Positions 27,554-37,194 of a stretch of 64,000 nt of DNA are shown piece by piece. Below the pieces are notes generated by a model. That model did not search any database. It was not told where the DNA came from and saw nothing but the letters and a program-made list of their open reading frames with translations. How positions within the stretch are numbered: the first letter of the stretch is position 1; every line of letters starts with the position of its first letter. Origin of the DNA: Variovorax sp. OK212 (GTDB lineage Bacteria; Pseudomonadota; Gammaproteobacteria; Burkholderiales; Burkholderiaceae_C); assembly GCF_900112425.1 (NCBI RefSeq), contig NZ_FOLP01000001.1, positions 434,001 through 498,000 on the forward strand. The letters run 5' to 3'. A program made the translations under genes and the position numbers.

Positions 27554-28333
27554 ATGACCGCTTCCCCCCGCTCCGGCGCTTCCCGCATCGCGCTCATCAC
27601 CGGCGGCAGCCGCGGCCTCGGGCGCAGTGCCGCACTGGCACTCGCGGCCGACGGCGTCGACGTGATCCTGACCTGCGTGTCGAACGAAGCCGGCGCGCAG
27701 GCGGTGGTGTCCGAGATCGAGGCGAAGGGCCGGCGCGCCGTTGCGCTGCGGCTCGACGTCGGCGACAGCAAGACCTTCCCCGCCTTCGCCGAGGCGGTGA
27801 AGGCGGCGCTGGCGGCCACGTGGCAGCGCGAGCGCTTCGACTTCCTGGTGAACAACGCCGGTGTCGGCCTGCATGCGAGCTTCGAGGAGACGACCGAAGC
27901 GCAGTTCGACATGCTCTTCAACATCCACTTCAAGGGCACCTACTTCCTCACGCAGAAGCTGCTGCCGCTGATCAACGACGGCGGACGCATCGTGAACCTG
28001 TCGTCGGGGCTGACGCGCTTCGCCATGGCCGGCGCTTCGGCGTACGCCGCGATGAAGGGCGGCGTGGAAACGCTGACGCGCTACCTCGCCAAGGAACTCG
28101 GCGCGCGCGGCATCGCGGTGAACACGATCGCGCCGGGCGCGATCGAGACCGACTTCAGCGGAGGCATGGTGCGCGACAACCCGCAGGTCAACGCCATGGT
28201 GGCCGGCTTCACCGCGCTGGGACGCGCGGGCCTGCCCGACGATGTGGGCGGTGCGATCGCCAGCGTGCTGGGAGAGGGGAATCGCTGGGTGAATGCCCAG
28301 CGCATCGAGGTGTCCGGCGGGATGCTGGTCTGA
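27554..28333 (+). CDS. SDR-family oxidoreductase
   Basis: 259 residues. It has the cofactor motif TGGSRGLGRSAAL (about 16-28), NNAGVG (about 100), the catalytic serine region (LSSGLTRFA) and YAAMKGG (about 158-164). It resembles 3-oxoacyl-ACP-reductase-like SDRs that commonly lie divergent to a LysR gene in Burkholderiales. The start ATG at 27554 follows CCGAGGACTTTGAA. NADP preference is suggested by the arginine in the glycine loop. Substrate unknown. Confidence 0.85.
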   Translation: MTASPRSGASRIALITGGSRGLGRSAALALAADGVDVILTCVSNEAGAQAVVSEIEAKGRRAVALRLDVGDSKTFPAFAEAVKAALAATWQRERFDFLVNNAGVGLHASFEETTEAQFDMLFNIHFKGTYFLTQKLLPLINDGGRIVNLSSGLTRFAMAGASAYAAMKGGVETLTRYLAKELGARGIAVNTIAPGAIETDFSGGMVRDNPQVNAMVAGFTALGRAGLPDDVGGAIASVLGEGNRWVNAQRIEVSGGMLV

Positions 28334-28356
28334 GCACGGGCGTGCCCAGCGGGTGT

Positions 28357-28611
28357 TCAGCTCTTCTCGAGTTCGGTGACCTGCAGCGACAGGTCGAACA
28401 GCTTGGACTTGCTGGCGTAGTAGCGGTCGAGCCGCCATTCCTTCAGGATGTCCATGGCGAGTTGGAAGCTCTTGTAGTCGAGGCTGTACAGCGTGACCAG
28501 TTCGAAGCTGCGTTCGGACTCGAGCGCCAACACGAGCTGGGCCAGGATCTTGGCCGATTCGTTGGCCGGGTCCGTTTCAATGAATCGGCGAGCGACCTTG
28601 ATGGCATTCAT
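28357..28611 (-). CDS. Small helical protein of unknown function (84 residues)
   Basis: ATG at 28611 (MNAIKVARRFIETDPANESA) is preceded on its strand by GAGGAAACACTTCCCC, with AGGAAA as ribosome site. A longer open frame upstream is not supported. The product is charged, has no signal or membrane segment, and appears all-helical (ILAQLVLALESERSFELVTL, FQLAMDILKEWRLDRYYASK). I do not recognise a family. It converges on the SDR with 23 bp between the ends, a stretch that includes a weak GCACG/CGTGC hairpin. Confidence 0.65.
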   Translation of the reverse strand: MNAIKVARRFIETDPANESAKILAQLVLALESERSFELVTLYSLDYKSFQLAMDILKEWRLDRYYASKSKLFDLSLQVTELEKS

Positions 28612-28781
28612 GGGGAAGTGTTTCCTCGGTAGGCAGGGACCGAGAACTATAGCTAGCACGCCCATGCCTTTTATGACAGTCGTGTGACAACGAAGGGCAT
28701 CGCCTCCACCCAGGGGCAAGCCCCGGGGAAGGTGTGGCAGGAATGGCCCGCTTCGGGTGCCCGGATGCCGGGTGCCCTGCC

Positions 28782-29288
28782 TCAGCGCATGGGCGCGGGC
28801 ATCGGCGCGATCATCGGTGCGGGCGCACGCTCCATCGGGCGGGGCATCGGGGCCGGCATCACGGCGGGGCCAGGCATCACGACCGGCGCGGGCATCACGG
28901 TGGTGGTGACCGACTCGCGGATCACGCCGCCGCCCATCACGCTGCCGTCCACGGCCGCGCGGGTGTTGCCCGCGCCGCCGAGCACGCGGGCTTCGCAATC
29001 GGCGCGGTCGGCCGGCTGCTGCAGGCCGCAGCGCGCGAGCGCGTTGGCGCGGTAGTCGGGCGCGCCGGTGAGGCCGCCGCGCGCGGCTTCCTGGCGGGCG
29101 GCGCCGGCTTCGCGGATGCAGGCGGCACGGTCTTGCTGGTTGTGGCCGCAGACCGAAAGTTCCTGCTGGTAGATGCCGCTGCCACCGCCGTCGCCGCGGC
29201 GCGGGCCCGCCGCGGATGCGACCGTGGCGCTGGCCACGCTGCCGATGGCAAGCAGGGCGAAGATCATCGAACGGGTCTGGCTTTTCAT
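28782..29288 (-). CDS. Exported cysteine-containing protein, paralogue of the next gene upstream
   Basis: 168 residues with a Sec signal peptide (MKSQTRSMIFALLAIGSVAS to ASA, about 1-26). The mature part has four cysteines in the arrangement CGHNQQDRAACIREAG and RCGLQQPADRADCEAR, then GSVMGGGVIRES, and a Pro/Met-rich tail of repeated MPAP, MPGP and MPRP units (about 130-168). Two disulphides in a periplasmic protein are likely. It shares the cysteine pattern and the SVMGGGVIRE motif with the 134-residue protein at 29357, so the two arose by duplication. Function unknown. Confidence 0.7.
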   Translation of the reverse strand: MKSQTRSMIFALLAIGSVASATVASAAGPRRGDGGGSGIYQQELSVCGHNQQDRAACIREAGAARQEAARGGLTGAPDYRANALARCGLQQPADRADCEARVLGGAGNTRAAVDGSVMGGGVIRESVTTTVMPAPVVMPGPAVMPAPMPRPMERAPAPMIAPMPAPMR

Positions 29289-29356
29289 GGTTGGCTCCTT
29301 GGAGTGACCGGAGAACGCGGAGAAGAACGCGGGGAAAGAAAATTCAATGAACCGGC

Positions 29357-29761
29357 TCAGCGCGCGGGCTGTGCCGGCAGGGGCGTGACGGTCTCGCGGA
29401 TCACGCCGCCGCCCATCACGCTGCCCTCGGTGGTGGTGCGGGCGCCGCCCTTGATGCGGGCTTCGCAGTCGGCCTGGTCGGGGCCGGGCTGCTCGCTGCA
29501 ACGGGCCAGCGAATTCACCTGGCCGCGCGCCGGGCTCGGTGTGGTGAGGCCGCTGCGGCCGGCTTCCTGGCGGGCGGCGCCGGCTTCGCGCAGGCAGGCG
29601 GCGCGGTCTTGCTGCACGCCGTCGCAGGTGGCGCGTTCCTTCTGCATGCGGGCGTCGGAGCCCGGGGCCTGCGCGCCGGCGGTCTGGGCGCCGAACACGA
29701 TGAAGCCGCTGGCCGCGAAGAGGGCCGTGGCGGAAAGAAGGGAACGAACTGTTGTTGTCAT
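29357..29761 (-). CDS. Exported cysteine-containing protein, tandem paralogue
   Basis: 134 residues with a signal peptide (about 1-30, ending TAGAQA). It has CDGVQQDRAACLREAGAARQ and RCSEQPGPDQADCEARIKGG followed by EGSVMGGGVIRETVT. It lacks the Met/Pro tail of its downstream paralogue. The gene is 155 bp beyond the cphA stop on the same strand, but a hairpin intervenes and there is no evidence of co-transcription. Function unknown. Confidence 0.7.
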   Translation of the reverse strand: MTTTVRSLLSATALFAASGFIVFGAQTAGAQAPGSDARMQKERATCDGVQQDRAACLREAGAARQEAGRSGLTTPSPARGQVNSLARCSEQPGPDQADCEARIKGGARTTTEGSVMGGGVIRETVTPLPAQPAR

Positions 29762-29872
29762 GCGGGCTCCTGGTCTGGTGAGACGCCGCGCCCTCCGAGG
29801 TGCGCGACTGGAGCCACAGTGTGGTGCCGGCCGGGGCTGCGGGTCTGTGGGACAGCCGCACTCCGATGCCGG

Positions 29873-29907
29873 GCCGGACGCGCCCCTGCATGTGGGACGT
29901 GTCCGGC
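29873..29907 (-). terminator. Hairpin after cphA
   Basis: GCCGGAC and GTCCGGC, with CCC/GGG extending the stem after a bulge, start ten bases after the cphA stop on the minus strand. No T-run follows, so it is at best a weak or protein-dependent terminator or an mRNA-end stabiliser. Confidence 0.35.
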
Positions 29908-29916
29908 AAGCGGGGC

Positions 29917-32484
29917 TCAGCCCGCTGCGATGCGCTGCGCCAGGTGAGCGAGCGCTTCCTCGACCTGGTCGACCAGGATCAGCGACAGGTCGCCGGGCTG
30001 CAGCCGCGCGAGCGCCGTGTCGATGGCCACGAACTCGCCGCGGATCTCGTCGATGTAGCGCGTGCGCGCCGCGCCCTGCAGGCCCTGGCGCAGCAGCGCC
30101 ATCACCTCGCCGTCGGCACGCCCGCGCTGCGCCGCGTCCTGGTACAGGATCACGTCGTCGAAGGCTTCGCCGAGGATGGCGGTCTGGTCGCGGATGTCGG
30201 AGTCGCGGCGGTCGCCCGCGCCGCTGATGACCACCGAGCGCTTCTTCGCCGGCATCGTGTCCACGGCCGACACCAGCGCGCGCATGGCGTCGGTGTTGTG
30301 GCCGTAGTCGGCGATGACGGTGGCGCCGCGGTAGTCCATCACGTTGAAGCGGCCCGGCACGCCGGCCGCGTCGTTCATGAAGCTCGCGAGGCCGCTGCGG
30401 ATGGTGTCCCAGTCGAGGCCCACGGCCCAGGCCGCGGCCACGGAGGCCATCACGTTGTCGACCTGGAAGCCGATGGTGCCGCCGCGCGTGATGGGCACGT
30501 CGCGCAGCGCGATGCGTTCGCGCCACGAGCCTTCGGCGGCCACCAGCGTGTCCTGGTCGACGTACACGGTGCGCTTGCCCTGCGCGCGGTGCGTGGCCAT
30601 CACCGGGTGCATGCGGTCGGCGGTGAAGAAGATCACGTGGCCGGGGCAGCCCGCGGCCATGGCGGCGACATTCGGGTCGGCGGCGTTGAGCACCGCGTAG
30701 CCGTCGGCGGCCACGTTGCGCACGATCACGCGCTTCAACACCGCGAGGTCTTCCACCGTGGTGATGTAGTTCAGGCCCAGGTGGTCGCCGCTGCCGATGT
30801 TGGTGACCACGGCCACCTGGCAGCGGTCGAAGCCGAGGCCTTCGCGCAGCACGCCGCCGCGGGCCACTTCGAACACGGCCGCATCCACGTCGGGGTGCAT
30901 CAGCACGTTGCGCGCGCTCTTGGGGCCGCTGCAGTCGCCGCTGTCGGTCTGGCGCCCGTCGACATACACGCCGTCGGTGTTGGTCATGCCGGTGCGCAGG
31001 CCGCTGGAGGCCAGCAGGTGGTTGATCAGGCGCGCGGTGGTGGTCTTGCCGTTGGTGCCGGTGACGGCGACCACCGGAATGCGGCCGTCGTCGCCATGCG
31101 CGAACAGGGTGTCCATCACCGCTTCGCCCACGGCGCGGCCGCGGCCGAACGAGGGCGAGATGTGCATGCGCAAACCGGGCGCGGCGTTCACTTCGACCAC
31201 GCCACCGTGCTGTTCTTCCAGCGGACGCAGCACGTTCTCGCAGACCATGTCGACGCCGCAGATGTGCAGGCCGACCATCTGCGCCGCGTCGACGGCGCGT
31301 GCCGCCACTTCGGGGTGCACGGTGTCGGTCACGTCGGTGGCGGTGCCGCCGGTGGACAGGTTGGCGTTGTTGCGCAGCACCACGCGCTGGCCCAGCGCGG
31401 GCACGCTGTCGGGCGTGAGGCCTTGCGACTCGAGCCGGCCGATGGCGATGTCGTCCAGGCGGATCTTTGTGAGCGAGGTGGCGTGGCCCTCGCCGCGGCG
31501 CGGGTCGAGGTTCACGGTGTCCACCAACTGGCGCACGCTCAGGTTGCCGTCGCCGATCACCTGCGGCGGGTCGCGCCGCGCGGCGGCCACCAGGCGGTCG
31601 CCCACCACCAGCAGGCGGAAGTCGAAGCCGGGCAGGAATTTCTCGACCATCACCTCGCCGTAGGCCGCGGCCGAGGCGTAGGCCGCGAACAGTTCGTCGC
31701 GCGTGGTGATGTTGACGGTGACGCCCTTGCCCTGGTTGCCGTCCTGCGGCTTCACCACGACCGGCAGGCCGATTTCATGCGCCGCGGCCCAGCCGTCTTC
31801 GGCGTCGCTCACGGGGCGGCCCAGCGGCACCGGCACGCCGGCGGCGTTGAGCAGCTGCTTGGTGAGTTCCTTGTCCTGCGCGATCGACTCGGCCACGCCG
31901 CTGGTGCTGTCGACTTCGGCGGCCTGGATGCGGCGCTGCTTCGAACCCCAGCCGAACTGCACCAGGCTGCCGCTCGTGAGGCGGCGGTACGGAATGCCGC
32001 GTGCCACGGCCGCATCGACGATGGAGCCGGTGCTCGGGCCCAGGCGCTCGGATTCGTCGAGGTCGCGCAGCTCGGTGATGGCGGCGTCGGCGTCGAACGG
32101 GGTGTCGGCCTGCGCGGCGGCAATGAGTTGCTCGGCCAGTTCGATGGCGCGGCGGCCCACGGCCTCCTCGCTGTACTGGAACACGACCTGGTAGACGCCT
32201 TCTTCCAGCGTCTGCGAGGTGTGGCCGAAGTTCACGGCGCAGCCGGCCTGGGCCTGCAGCGCCACGGCGGTGTTTTCCAGCACGTGGGCCAGGGCCAGCG
32301 GCTGGCCCAGCACCATGGGGTGCAGCTCGCCGATGGTGGGGAAGCGCGCGCGCAGGCGGGCTTCGAATCCGGCCAGCTTGCTGATGGCGTTCTCATCGCC
32401 TTCGCAGGCCACGACCGCCTCGATGGCGGTGTGGCGGCTCCAGAGGTTGGGCCCGCGAAGGGCTCGGATGCGGGTGACTTTCAT
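29917..32484 (-). CDS. cphA: Cyanophycin synthetase CphA
   Basis: 855 residues, full length. The N-terminal domain begins KVTRIRALRGPNLW. The ATP-grasp domain (about 215-470) has VVVKPQDGNQGKGVTV (about 248-263), MVEKFLPGFDFRLLVV and VEVNAAPGLRMH. The Mur-ligase domain (about 470-855) has an intact P-loop TGTNGKTTTARL (about 475-486), TNTDGVYVDGR, ARGGVLREGLGF and the lid DYGHNTDAM. It polymerises Asp with Arg side chains into (beta-Asp-Arg)n using ATP, a cytoplasmic nitrogen store. It lies 44 bp after cphA', presumably in one operon. No cyanophycinase is in the window. Confidence 0.95.
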   Translation of the reverse strand: MKVTRIRALRGPNLWSRHTAIEAVVACEGDENAISKLAGFEARLRARFPTIGELHPMVLGQPLALAHVLENTAVALQAQAGCAVNFGHTSQTLEEGVYQVVFQYSEEAVGRRAIELAEQLIAAAQADTPFDADAAITELRDLDESERLGPSTGSIVDAAVARGIPYRRLTSGSLVQFGWGSKQRRIQAAEVDSTSGVAESIAQDKELTKQLLNAAGVPVPLGRPVSDAEDGWAAAHEIGLPVVVKPQDGNQGKGVTVNITTRDELFAAYASAAAYGEVMVEKFLPGFDFRLLVVGDRLVAAARRDPPQVIGDGNLSVRQLVDTVNLDPRRGEGHATSLTKIRLDDIAIGRLESQGLTPDSVPALGQRVVLRNNANLSTGGTATDVTDTVHPEVAARAVDAAQMVGLHICGVDMVCENVLRPLEEQHGGVVEVNAAPGLRMHISPSFGRGRAVGEAVMDTLFAHGDDGRIPVVAVTGTNGKTTTARLINHLLASSGLRTGMTNTDGVYVDGRQTDSGDCSGPKSARNVLMHPDVDAAVFEVARGGVLREGLGFDRCQVAVVTNIGSGDHLGLNYITTVEDLAVLKRVIVRNVAADGYAVLNAADPNVAAMAAGCPGHVIFFTADRMHPVMATHRAQGKRTVYVDQDTLVAAEGSWRERIALRDVPITRGGTIGFQVDNVMASVAAAWAVGLDWDTIRSGLASFMNDAAGVPGRFNVMDYRGATVIADYGHNTDAMRALVSAVDTMPAKKRSVVISGAGDRRDSDIRDQTAILGEAFDDVILYQDAAQRGRADGEVMALLRQGLQGAARTRYIDEIRGEFVAIDTALARLQPGDLSLILVDQVEEALAHLAQRIAAG

Positions 32485-32528
32485 GGGCTGCGGGGGCTAC
32501 GAGTGCTACGGTCTGGCGAGGCCACGCC

Positions 32529-34766
32529 TCAGGCCAGTTGGGGTTGGAGGGGCTGGGTCTGCGACAGCTGCAGCGACGCAAGGGCGGCCTGCAGGTCGGC
32601 CTCGAAGGCCTCGACGCCGGCGCCGATCAGGTTCAGCGGAATGCCCAGGGCCCAGGCGGCCGCCACGGCGGCCAGCAGGCTTTCCAGGCTCACGCCGGCA
32701 TGGGTGGCGCGCCACACGGTCAGCCGGCCCAGGCCGGGCAGGAAAGACTCGCTGCTGCCGTTGGCCAGCACCACGCGGTCCTGCCGCACCAGCACGGCCT
32801 TGCCGCCGGCGGACTGGTGCGCGGTGAGCGCGGCGGCCTGCGGGTCGGCCGCATACAGGATCACGGCGCCGTCGCACAGCGGCGCGAGGCCGGCCACGCG
32901 CGGGTCGGCCGCGTTCAACACGGCCGTGCCTTCGGACAGCACCACGTCGACCTGCGTGCGCAGCACCTTGACCATCTGGTCGCTCTCGGTGATGTCGTAG
33001 TCGGCGAGGGCTTCGAAGCCGTCGAGGTCGGTCACGATGCCGACTTCGCAGCGGTCGTAGGACAGGCCGTCGCGCAGGATGGTCTCGGCGCCGTTCTCGA
33101 TCACCACGGCCTGCACGGCGCGGTTCACGAGCAGGCGGTGGCCGGCGTCCCAGTTGGCGCTGTTGCGCGCGTCGACGCGGCGGCGTTCCAGGAACAGGCC
33201 GTCGCGGCAGGCGAGACCGGTGTGGCGCCCGCCGAGGTTGATCAGCCAGGCCACCAGGCGCGCCAGCACGGCGGCGTCGCGCGAGCCGGCCACGCCGACC
33301 ACGGGAATGCGCCCGGGTGCGTCGTTGGGGAACAGGTGGTCGCAAATCGCGCGGCCCACCGGGCGCGGCGAACCGACGGCCGGCTTCAGGTGCATCAGCA
33401 GGCCGGGGCCGGCATTGACCTCGACGATGGCGCCGCGCTGCGGGCCCAAGGGCTTGGAGATGTCCATCGCCACCAGGTCGATGCCGGCGATGTCGAGGCC
33501 CACCACGCGCGCGGCCAGCACGGCGGCGTGCGCGACTTCGGGGTGGACCTGGTCGGTGCAGTCGTTGGCCATGTTGCCGTTGCGCTGGATCGTCACCACG
33601 CGCCCGGCGGCCGGCACGGCGTTGCCGTCCAGTTCCTGGCGCTTGAGTTCGAGTTGCAGCTTGGCGTCGGTGTCCAGCACGATCACGTCGAGCGGGAATT
33701 CTTCCTCGGCGCCGCGGCGGGGGTCGCTGTTGAGCTGCTTGTCGATCAGTTCGCGCACGCTGGCCTGGCCGTCGCCGGTCACGGTGATGATCTCGCCGCG
33801 CGCGGCCGCCACCACTTCGCCGCCCACCACCAGCAGGCGGTGTTCGTGGCCGCGAATGAAGCGCTCGACCATCACGTCGCTGCCTTCGGGCTCGGCCACC
33901 GCATAGGCGGCCATGACTTCCTCGCGCGTGGTCAGCTCCAGCGACACGCCGCGGCCGTGGTTGGCGTCCGAGGGCTTCACCACCACCGGCAGGCCGATGT
34001 CCTCGGCGGCTTCCCAGGCTTCTTCGGCGCTTTCGACGATCTGGCCTTCGGGCACCGGCACGCCGCAGCTGGCCAGCAGGGACTTGGTCAGTTCCTTGTC
34101 GCTGGCAATCGATTCGCCGATGGCGCTGGTGTAGTCGGTCTCGGCCGTCCAGATGCGTTGCTGGTTGGCGCCGTAGCCCAGTTGCACCAGGTTGCCGCTG
34201 TTCAGGCGCATGTGCGGAATGCCGCGGTCGGTGGCGGCGGCCACGATGGCCGCGGTGCTCGGGCCGAGGTAGCAGTCTTCCACCTTGGCCTTGACCGCGT
34301 CCACGGCCTTCTGCACCTCGGCGGCGCTGAACGGGTCGTTGTTGATGGCCGCCATCAGCAGGCGGTGGCCTTCGGCCAGCGCCACCCGGGCGACCTGCTC
34401 GTCACGCGCGCGGAACACCATGCGGTAGACGCCGTGCTCCGAGGTGCTGCGGGTTTGCCCGAAGCCCGTGGGCATGCCGGCCAGGTTCAGCAGCTCGATG
34501 ACGACGTGTTCCAGCACGTGCCCCGACCAGGTGCCTTCGGTCAGGCGCTGGATGAAGCCGCCGCGCTCGCCCACGCCGCAGTGGTGCTCGATGAGCGCCG
34601 GCAGCAGGCCGGTCAGGCGGTCGGTGAAACCGTCGATCTTGTTGGAGGGGAAGTCTTCCAGCAGGCCCAGGTCGAGCCAGACTTCGAGCACCGGACGGTA
34701 GGTCCAGAGGTTGGGACCGCGCAAATAGTTGATGCGCAGCAATTGGATGTCGTCGAAACGGGTCAT
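32529..34766 (-). CDS. Second cyanophycin synthetase, CphA', with degenerate Mur-ligase site
   Basis: 745 residues from ATG 34766 (MTRFDDIQLLRINYLRGPNLW); an in-frame ATG at 34820 would add 18 residues and cannot be excluded, as neither has a clear ribosome site. The ATP-grasp part is intact (VVVKPSDANHGRGVSLEL, VERFIRGHEHRLLVV, VEVNAGPGLLMHLKP). In the Mur-like half the P-loop is replaced by VGVAGSRDAAV (about 491-501), lacking the GK[TS] nucleotide-binding residues, and the C-terminal lid domain is missing. This is the CphA'/CphA2-like state, where only one ATP site works. It probably modifies or supports polymer made by CphA, or joins beta-Asp-Arg dipeptides. Confidence 0.9.
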   Translation of the reverse strand: MTRFDDIQLLRINYLRGPNLWTYRPVLEVWLDLGLLEDFPSNKIDGFTDRLTGLLPALIEHHCGVGERGGFIQRLTEGTWSGHVLEHVVIELLNLAGMPTGFGQTRSTSEHGVYRMVFRARDEQVARVALAEGHRLLMAAINNDPFSAAEVQKAVDAVKAKVEDCYLGPSTAAIVAAATDRGIPHMRLNSGNLVQLGYGANQQRIWTAETDYTSAIGESIASDKELTKSLLASCGVPVPEGQIVESAEEAWEAAEDIGLPVVVKPSDANHGRGVSLELTTREEVMAAYAVAEPEGSDVMVERFIRGHEHRLLVVGGEVVAAARGEIITVTGDGQASVRELIDKQLNSDPRRGAEEEFPLDVIVLDTDAKLQLELKRQELDGNAVPAAGRVVTIQRNGNMANDCTDQVHPEVAHAAVLAARVVGLDIAGIDLVAMDISKPLGPQRGAIVEVNAGPGLLMHLKPAVGSPRPVGRAICDHLFPNDAPGRIPVVGVAGSRDAAVLARLVAWLINLGGRHTGLACRDGLFLERRRVDARNSANWDAGHRLLVNRAVQAVVIENGAETILRDGLSYDRCEVGIVTDLDGFEALADYDITESDQMVKVLRTQVDVVLSEGTAVLNAADPRVAGLAPLCDGAVILYAADPQAAALTAHQSAGGKAVLVRQDRVVLANGSSESFLPGLGRLTVWRATHAGVSLESLLAAVAAAWALGIPLNLIGAGVEAFEADLQAALASLQLSQTQPLQPQLA

Positions 34767-34837
34767 GCAAACGTTCGATGTGCTTTGGCCGAGCACCACG
34801 GCGCCTTCAAGCGCGCCCATGATGATCGGTCAGAATC

Positions 34838-34857
34838 GGCGCCCGACGAAGGGCGCC
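34838..34857. promoter_or_regulatory. Inverted repeat between the divergent cyanophycin genes
   Basis: GGCGCCC and GGGCGCC (7 bp each) are separated by GACGAA in the 139-bp gap between cphA' and the ABC exporter gene. Position and symmetry fit an operator for one or both directions; a transcribed hairpin is also possible. Confidence 0.4.
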
Positions 34858-34905
34858 ATCACGCGGTCCATGCGGCCCGCGACGGGCAAGAGTCAAAGAA
34901 ACACA

Positions 34906-37194
34906 ATGCAACATCACGATCCAGTCGGCACCCGGGAGGGCGAAACCGAGGCGGCTTCAGCACTGCTGAAAAACCGTCTCGCAGTCGCGGAAAACGTTCT
35001 GGTAACACTGACGGTTGACCTCGACGACCAACTTCGCTTCGCCAGCGGCCTGGTGGCGCTGACTGACCGCAGGCTGATTGCGCTCGAACCGGGCGGCGAA
35101 TGGCGTGAGTGGCCGCTGACCGATTCGACGCTGGAACTGCGCCTTTCCGACCATTCCGGCGTCGGAACCCTTGATTTGACGGGCCCCGCGGGCCGTTTGG
35201 GCCGCTGGCGCTACACGCTCGGCGGGCAGGTGGCGGCACTGCGCCTGCTCAAGTTGTTCGGACAGCGAACGACAGGTGTCGCCAAGGAGACTCCGGCCGC
35301 CATCGACGCGGCCGACGGCGAAGACGGCGCGATCGACACCGAAATCCAGACCCCGCCGTCCACCTGGGTGCTGCTGCGCCTGGGCCGTTTTGCTGGTCCG
35401 TACCGCAAGCAGCTGATCCTCGGGTTTGTACTGACCCTGATTTCCACCGCCGCCACCCTGGTGCCGCCGTACCTGACCATCCCGCTGATGGACGACATCC
35501 TGATCCCGTTCCAGAACGGCCAGAAGATCGACACCATGCGCGTCGGCCTGTACCTGGGCGGCCTGCTGATCGCGGCGCTGGTCGGCTGGGGGCTGGGCTG
35601 GGCGCGCACCTACCTGCTGGCGCTGGTGTCCGAGCGCATCGGCGCCGACCTGCGCACCACCACCTACGAGCACCTGCTCACGCTGCCGCTGGACTATTTC
35701 GGCGGCAAGCGCACCGGCGACCTGATGTCGCGCATCGGCTCGGAAACCGACCGCATCAACGTCTTCCTGTCGCTGCACGCACTGGATTTCGCCAACGACG
35801 TGCTGATGATCGTGATGACCGCGGTCATCCTGTTCTCCATCAACCCGCTGCTGGCCGTGGTCACGCTGGTGCCGCTGCCGTTCATCGCCTGGATGATCCA
35901 CGTGGTGCGCGACCGCCTGCGCACCGGCTTCGAGAAGATCGACCGTGTCTGGTCCGAGGTGACCAACGTGCTGGCCGACACCATTCCCGGCATCCGCGTG
36001 GTCAAGGCCTTCGCCCAGGAACGCCGCGAAGCCGAGCGCTTCCGCGTGGCCAACGCCTACAACCTGCAGGTGAACGACAAGCTCAACCGCACCTGGTCGC
36101 TGTTCACGCCGACCGTGTCGCTGCTCACCGAAATCGGCCTGCTGGTGGTCTGGGCCTTCGGCATCTGGCAGGTGGCGCGCGGCAGCATCACGGTGGGTGT
36201 GCTCACCGCGTTCATCGCGTACATCGGCCGCTTCTACACCCGGCTCGACTCCATGAGCCGCATCGTCTCGGTCACGCAGAAGGCCGCGGCCGGCGCCAAG
36301 CGCATCTTCGACATCCTCGACCACGTGAGCAACGTGCCCGAACCGGCCAACCCGGTGAAGGTGGAGCGCGTGCAGGGCCGCATCGAGATGAGCAGCCTGG
36401 GGTTCCGCTACGGCTCGCGCGCCGTCATCCACGACCTGGACCTGGTGATCGAGCCCGGCGAGATGATCGGCCTGGTGGGCCACAGCGGCTCGGGCAAGAG
36501 CACGCTGGTCAACCTGATCTGCCGCTTCTACGACGTGACCGACGGCGCCATCAAGGTCGACGGCACCGACATCCGCCGCTTCGCCGTGGCCGACTACCGC
36601 CGCCACGTGGGGCTGGTGCTGCAGGAGCCGTTTTTGTTCTTCGGCACCATCGCGCAGAACATCGCCTACGGCAAGCCCGACGCCACGCGCGAGGAAGTGG
36701 TTGCCGCGGCGCGCGCGGCCCACGCGCACGACTTCATCCTGCGGCTGCCGCACGGCTACGACTCGCTGGTGGGCGAGCGCGGGCAGGGCCTGTCGGGCGG
36801 CGAGCGCCAGCGCATCAGCATTGCGCGCGCGCTGCTGATCGACCCGCGCATCCTGATCCTCGACGAAGCCACCTCGGCGGTGGACACCGAGACCGAGAAG
36901 GAAATCCAGAAGGCGCTGGACAACCTCGTGCAGGGCCGCACCACCATCGCCATCGCGCACCGCCTGTCGACGCTGCGCAAGGCCGACCGGCTCGTGGTCA
37001 TGGACCGCGGCGAGGTGGTCGAGGTGGGTCCGCACGACGCCTTGATGGCGAAGCAGGGCGCCTACTGGCGGCTGTACCAGGCGCAGTTGCGCCAGGGCGA
37101 CGACGATGCGAGCGAAGGCGCGGCCGACGAGCGCGCCGGGGCGCAGGCGCCCGTTGCCATCACCCACGCAGCCCATCCGGCGGGGGACGCATGA
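34906..37194 (+). CDS. Cyanophycin-associated ABC exporter with N-terminal PH-like domain
   Basis: 762 residues from ATG 34906. Residues about 15-125 form a predicted beta-rich domain with the bacterial PH/GRAM-like signature [23 protein letters not shown] six-helix exporter domain follows (about 160-460), and the ATPase (about 480-725) has Walker [10 protein letters not shown] (about 524-532), Q-loop LQEPFLFFG, signature [10 protein letters not shown] and Walker [11 protein letters not shown]. It is a half-exporter that would act as a dimer. It is divergent from the cyanophycin synthetases and overlaps the DUF1854 gene (ATGA). Similar exporters next to cphA genes are annotated as cyanophycin metabolism-associated; the cargo is unknown. 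Confidence 0.88.
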   Translation: MQHHDPVGTREGETEAASALLKNRLAVAENVLVTLTVDLDDQLRFASGLVALTDRRLIALEPGGEWREWPLTDSTLELRLSDHSGVGTLDLTGPAGRLGRWRYTLGGQVAALRLLKLFGQRTTGVAKETPAAIDAADGEDGAIDTEIQTPPSTWVLLRLGRFAGPYRKQLILGFVLTLISTAATLVPPYLTIPLMDDILIPFQNGQKIDTMRVGLYLGGLLIAALVGWGLGWARTYLLALVSERIGADLRTTTYEHLLTLPLDYFGGKRTGDLMSRIGSETDRINVFLSLHALDFANDVLMIVMTAVILFSINPLLAVVTLVPLPFIAWMIHVVRDRLRTGFEKIDRVWSEVTNVLADTIPGIRVVKAFAQERREAERFRVANAYNLQVNDKLNRTWSLFTPTVSLLTEIGLLVVWAFGIWQVARGSITVGVLTAFIAYIGRFYTRLDSMSRIVSVTQKAAAGAKRIFDILDHVSNVPEPANPVKVERVQGRIEMSSLGFRYGSRAVIHDLDLVIEPGEMIGLVGHSGSGKSTLVNLICRFYDVTDGAIKVDGTDIRRFAVADYRRHVGLVLQEPFLFFGTIAQNIAYGKPDATREEVVAAARAAHAHDFILRLPHGYDSLVGERGQGLSGGERQRISIARALLIDPRILILDEATSAVDTETEKEIQKALDNLVQGRTTIAIAHRLSTLRKADRLVVMDRGEVVEVGPHDALMAKQGAYWRLYQAQLRQGDDDASEGAADERAGAQAPVAITHAAHPAGDA

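Noticed and set aside
29800..33000. A 1066-codon plus-strand frame opposite cphA
   Set aside because: The minus strand encodes full-length CphA with intact motifs; the plus frame has none.
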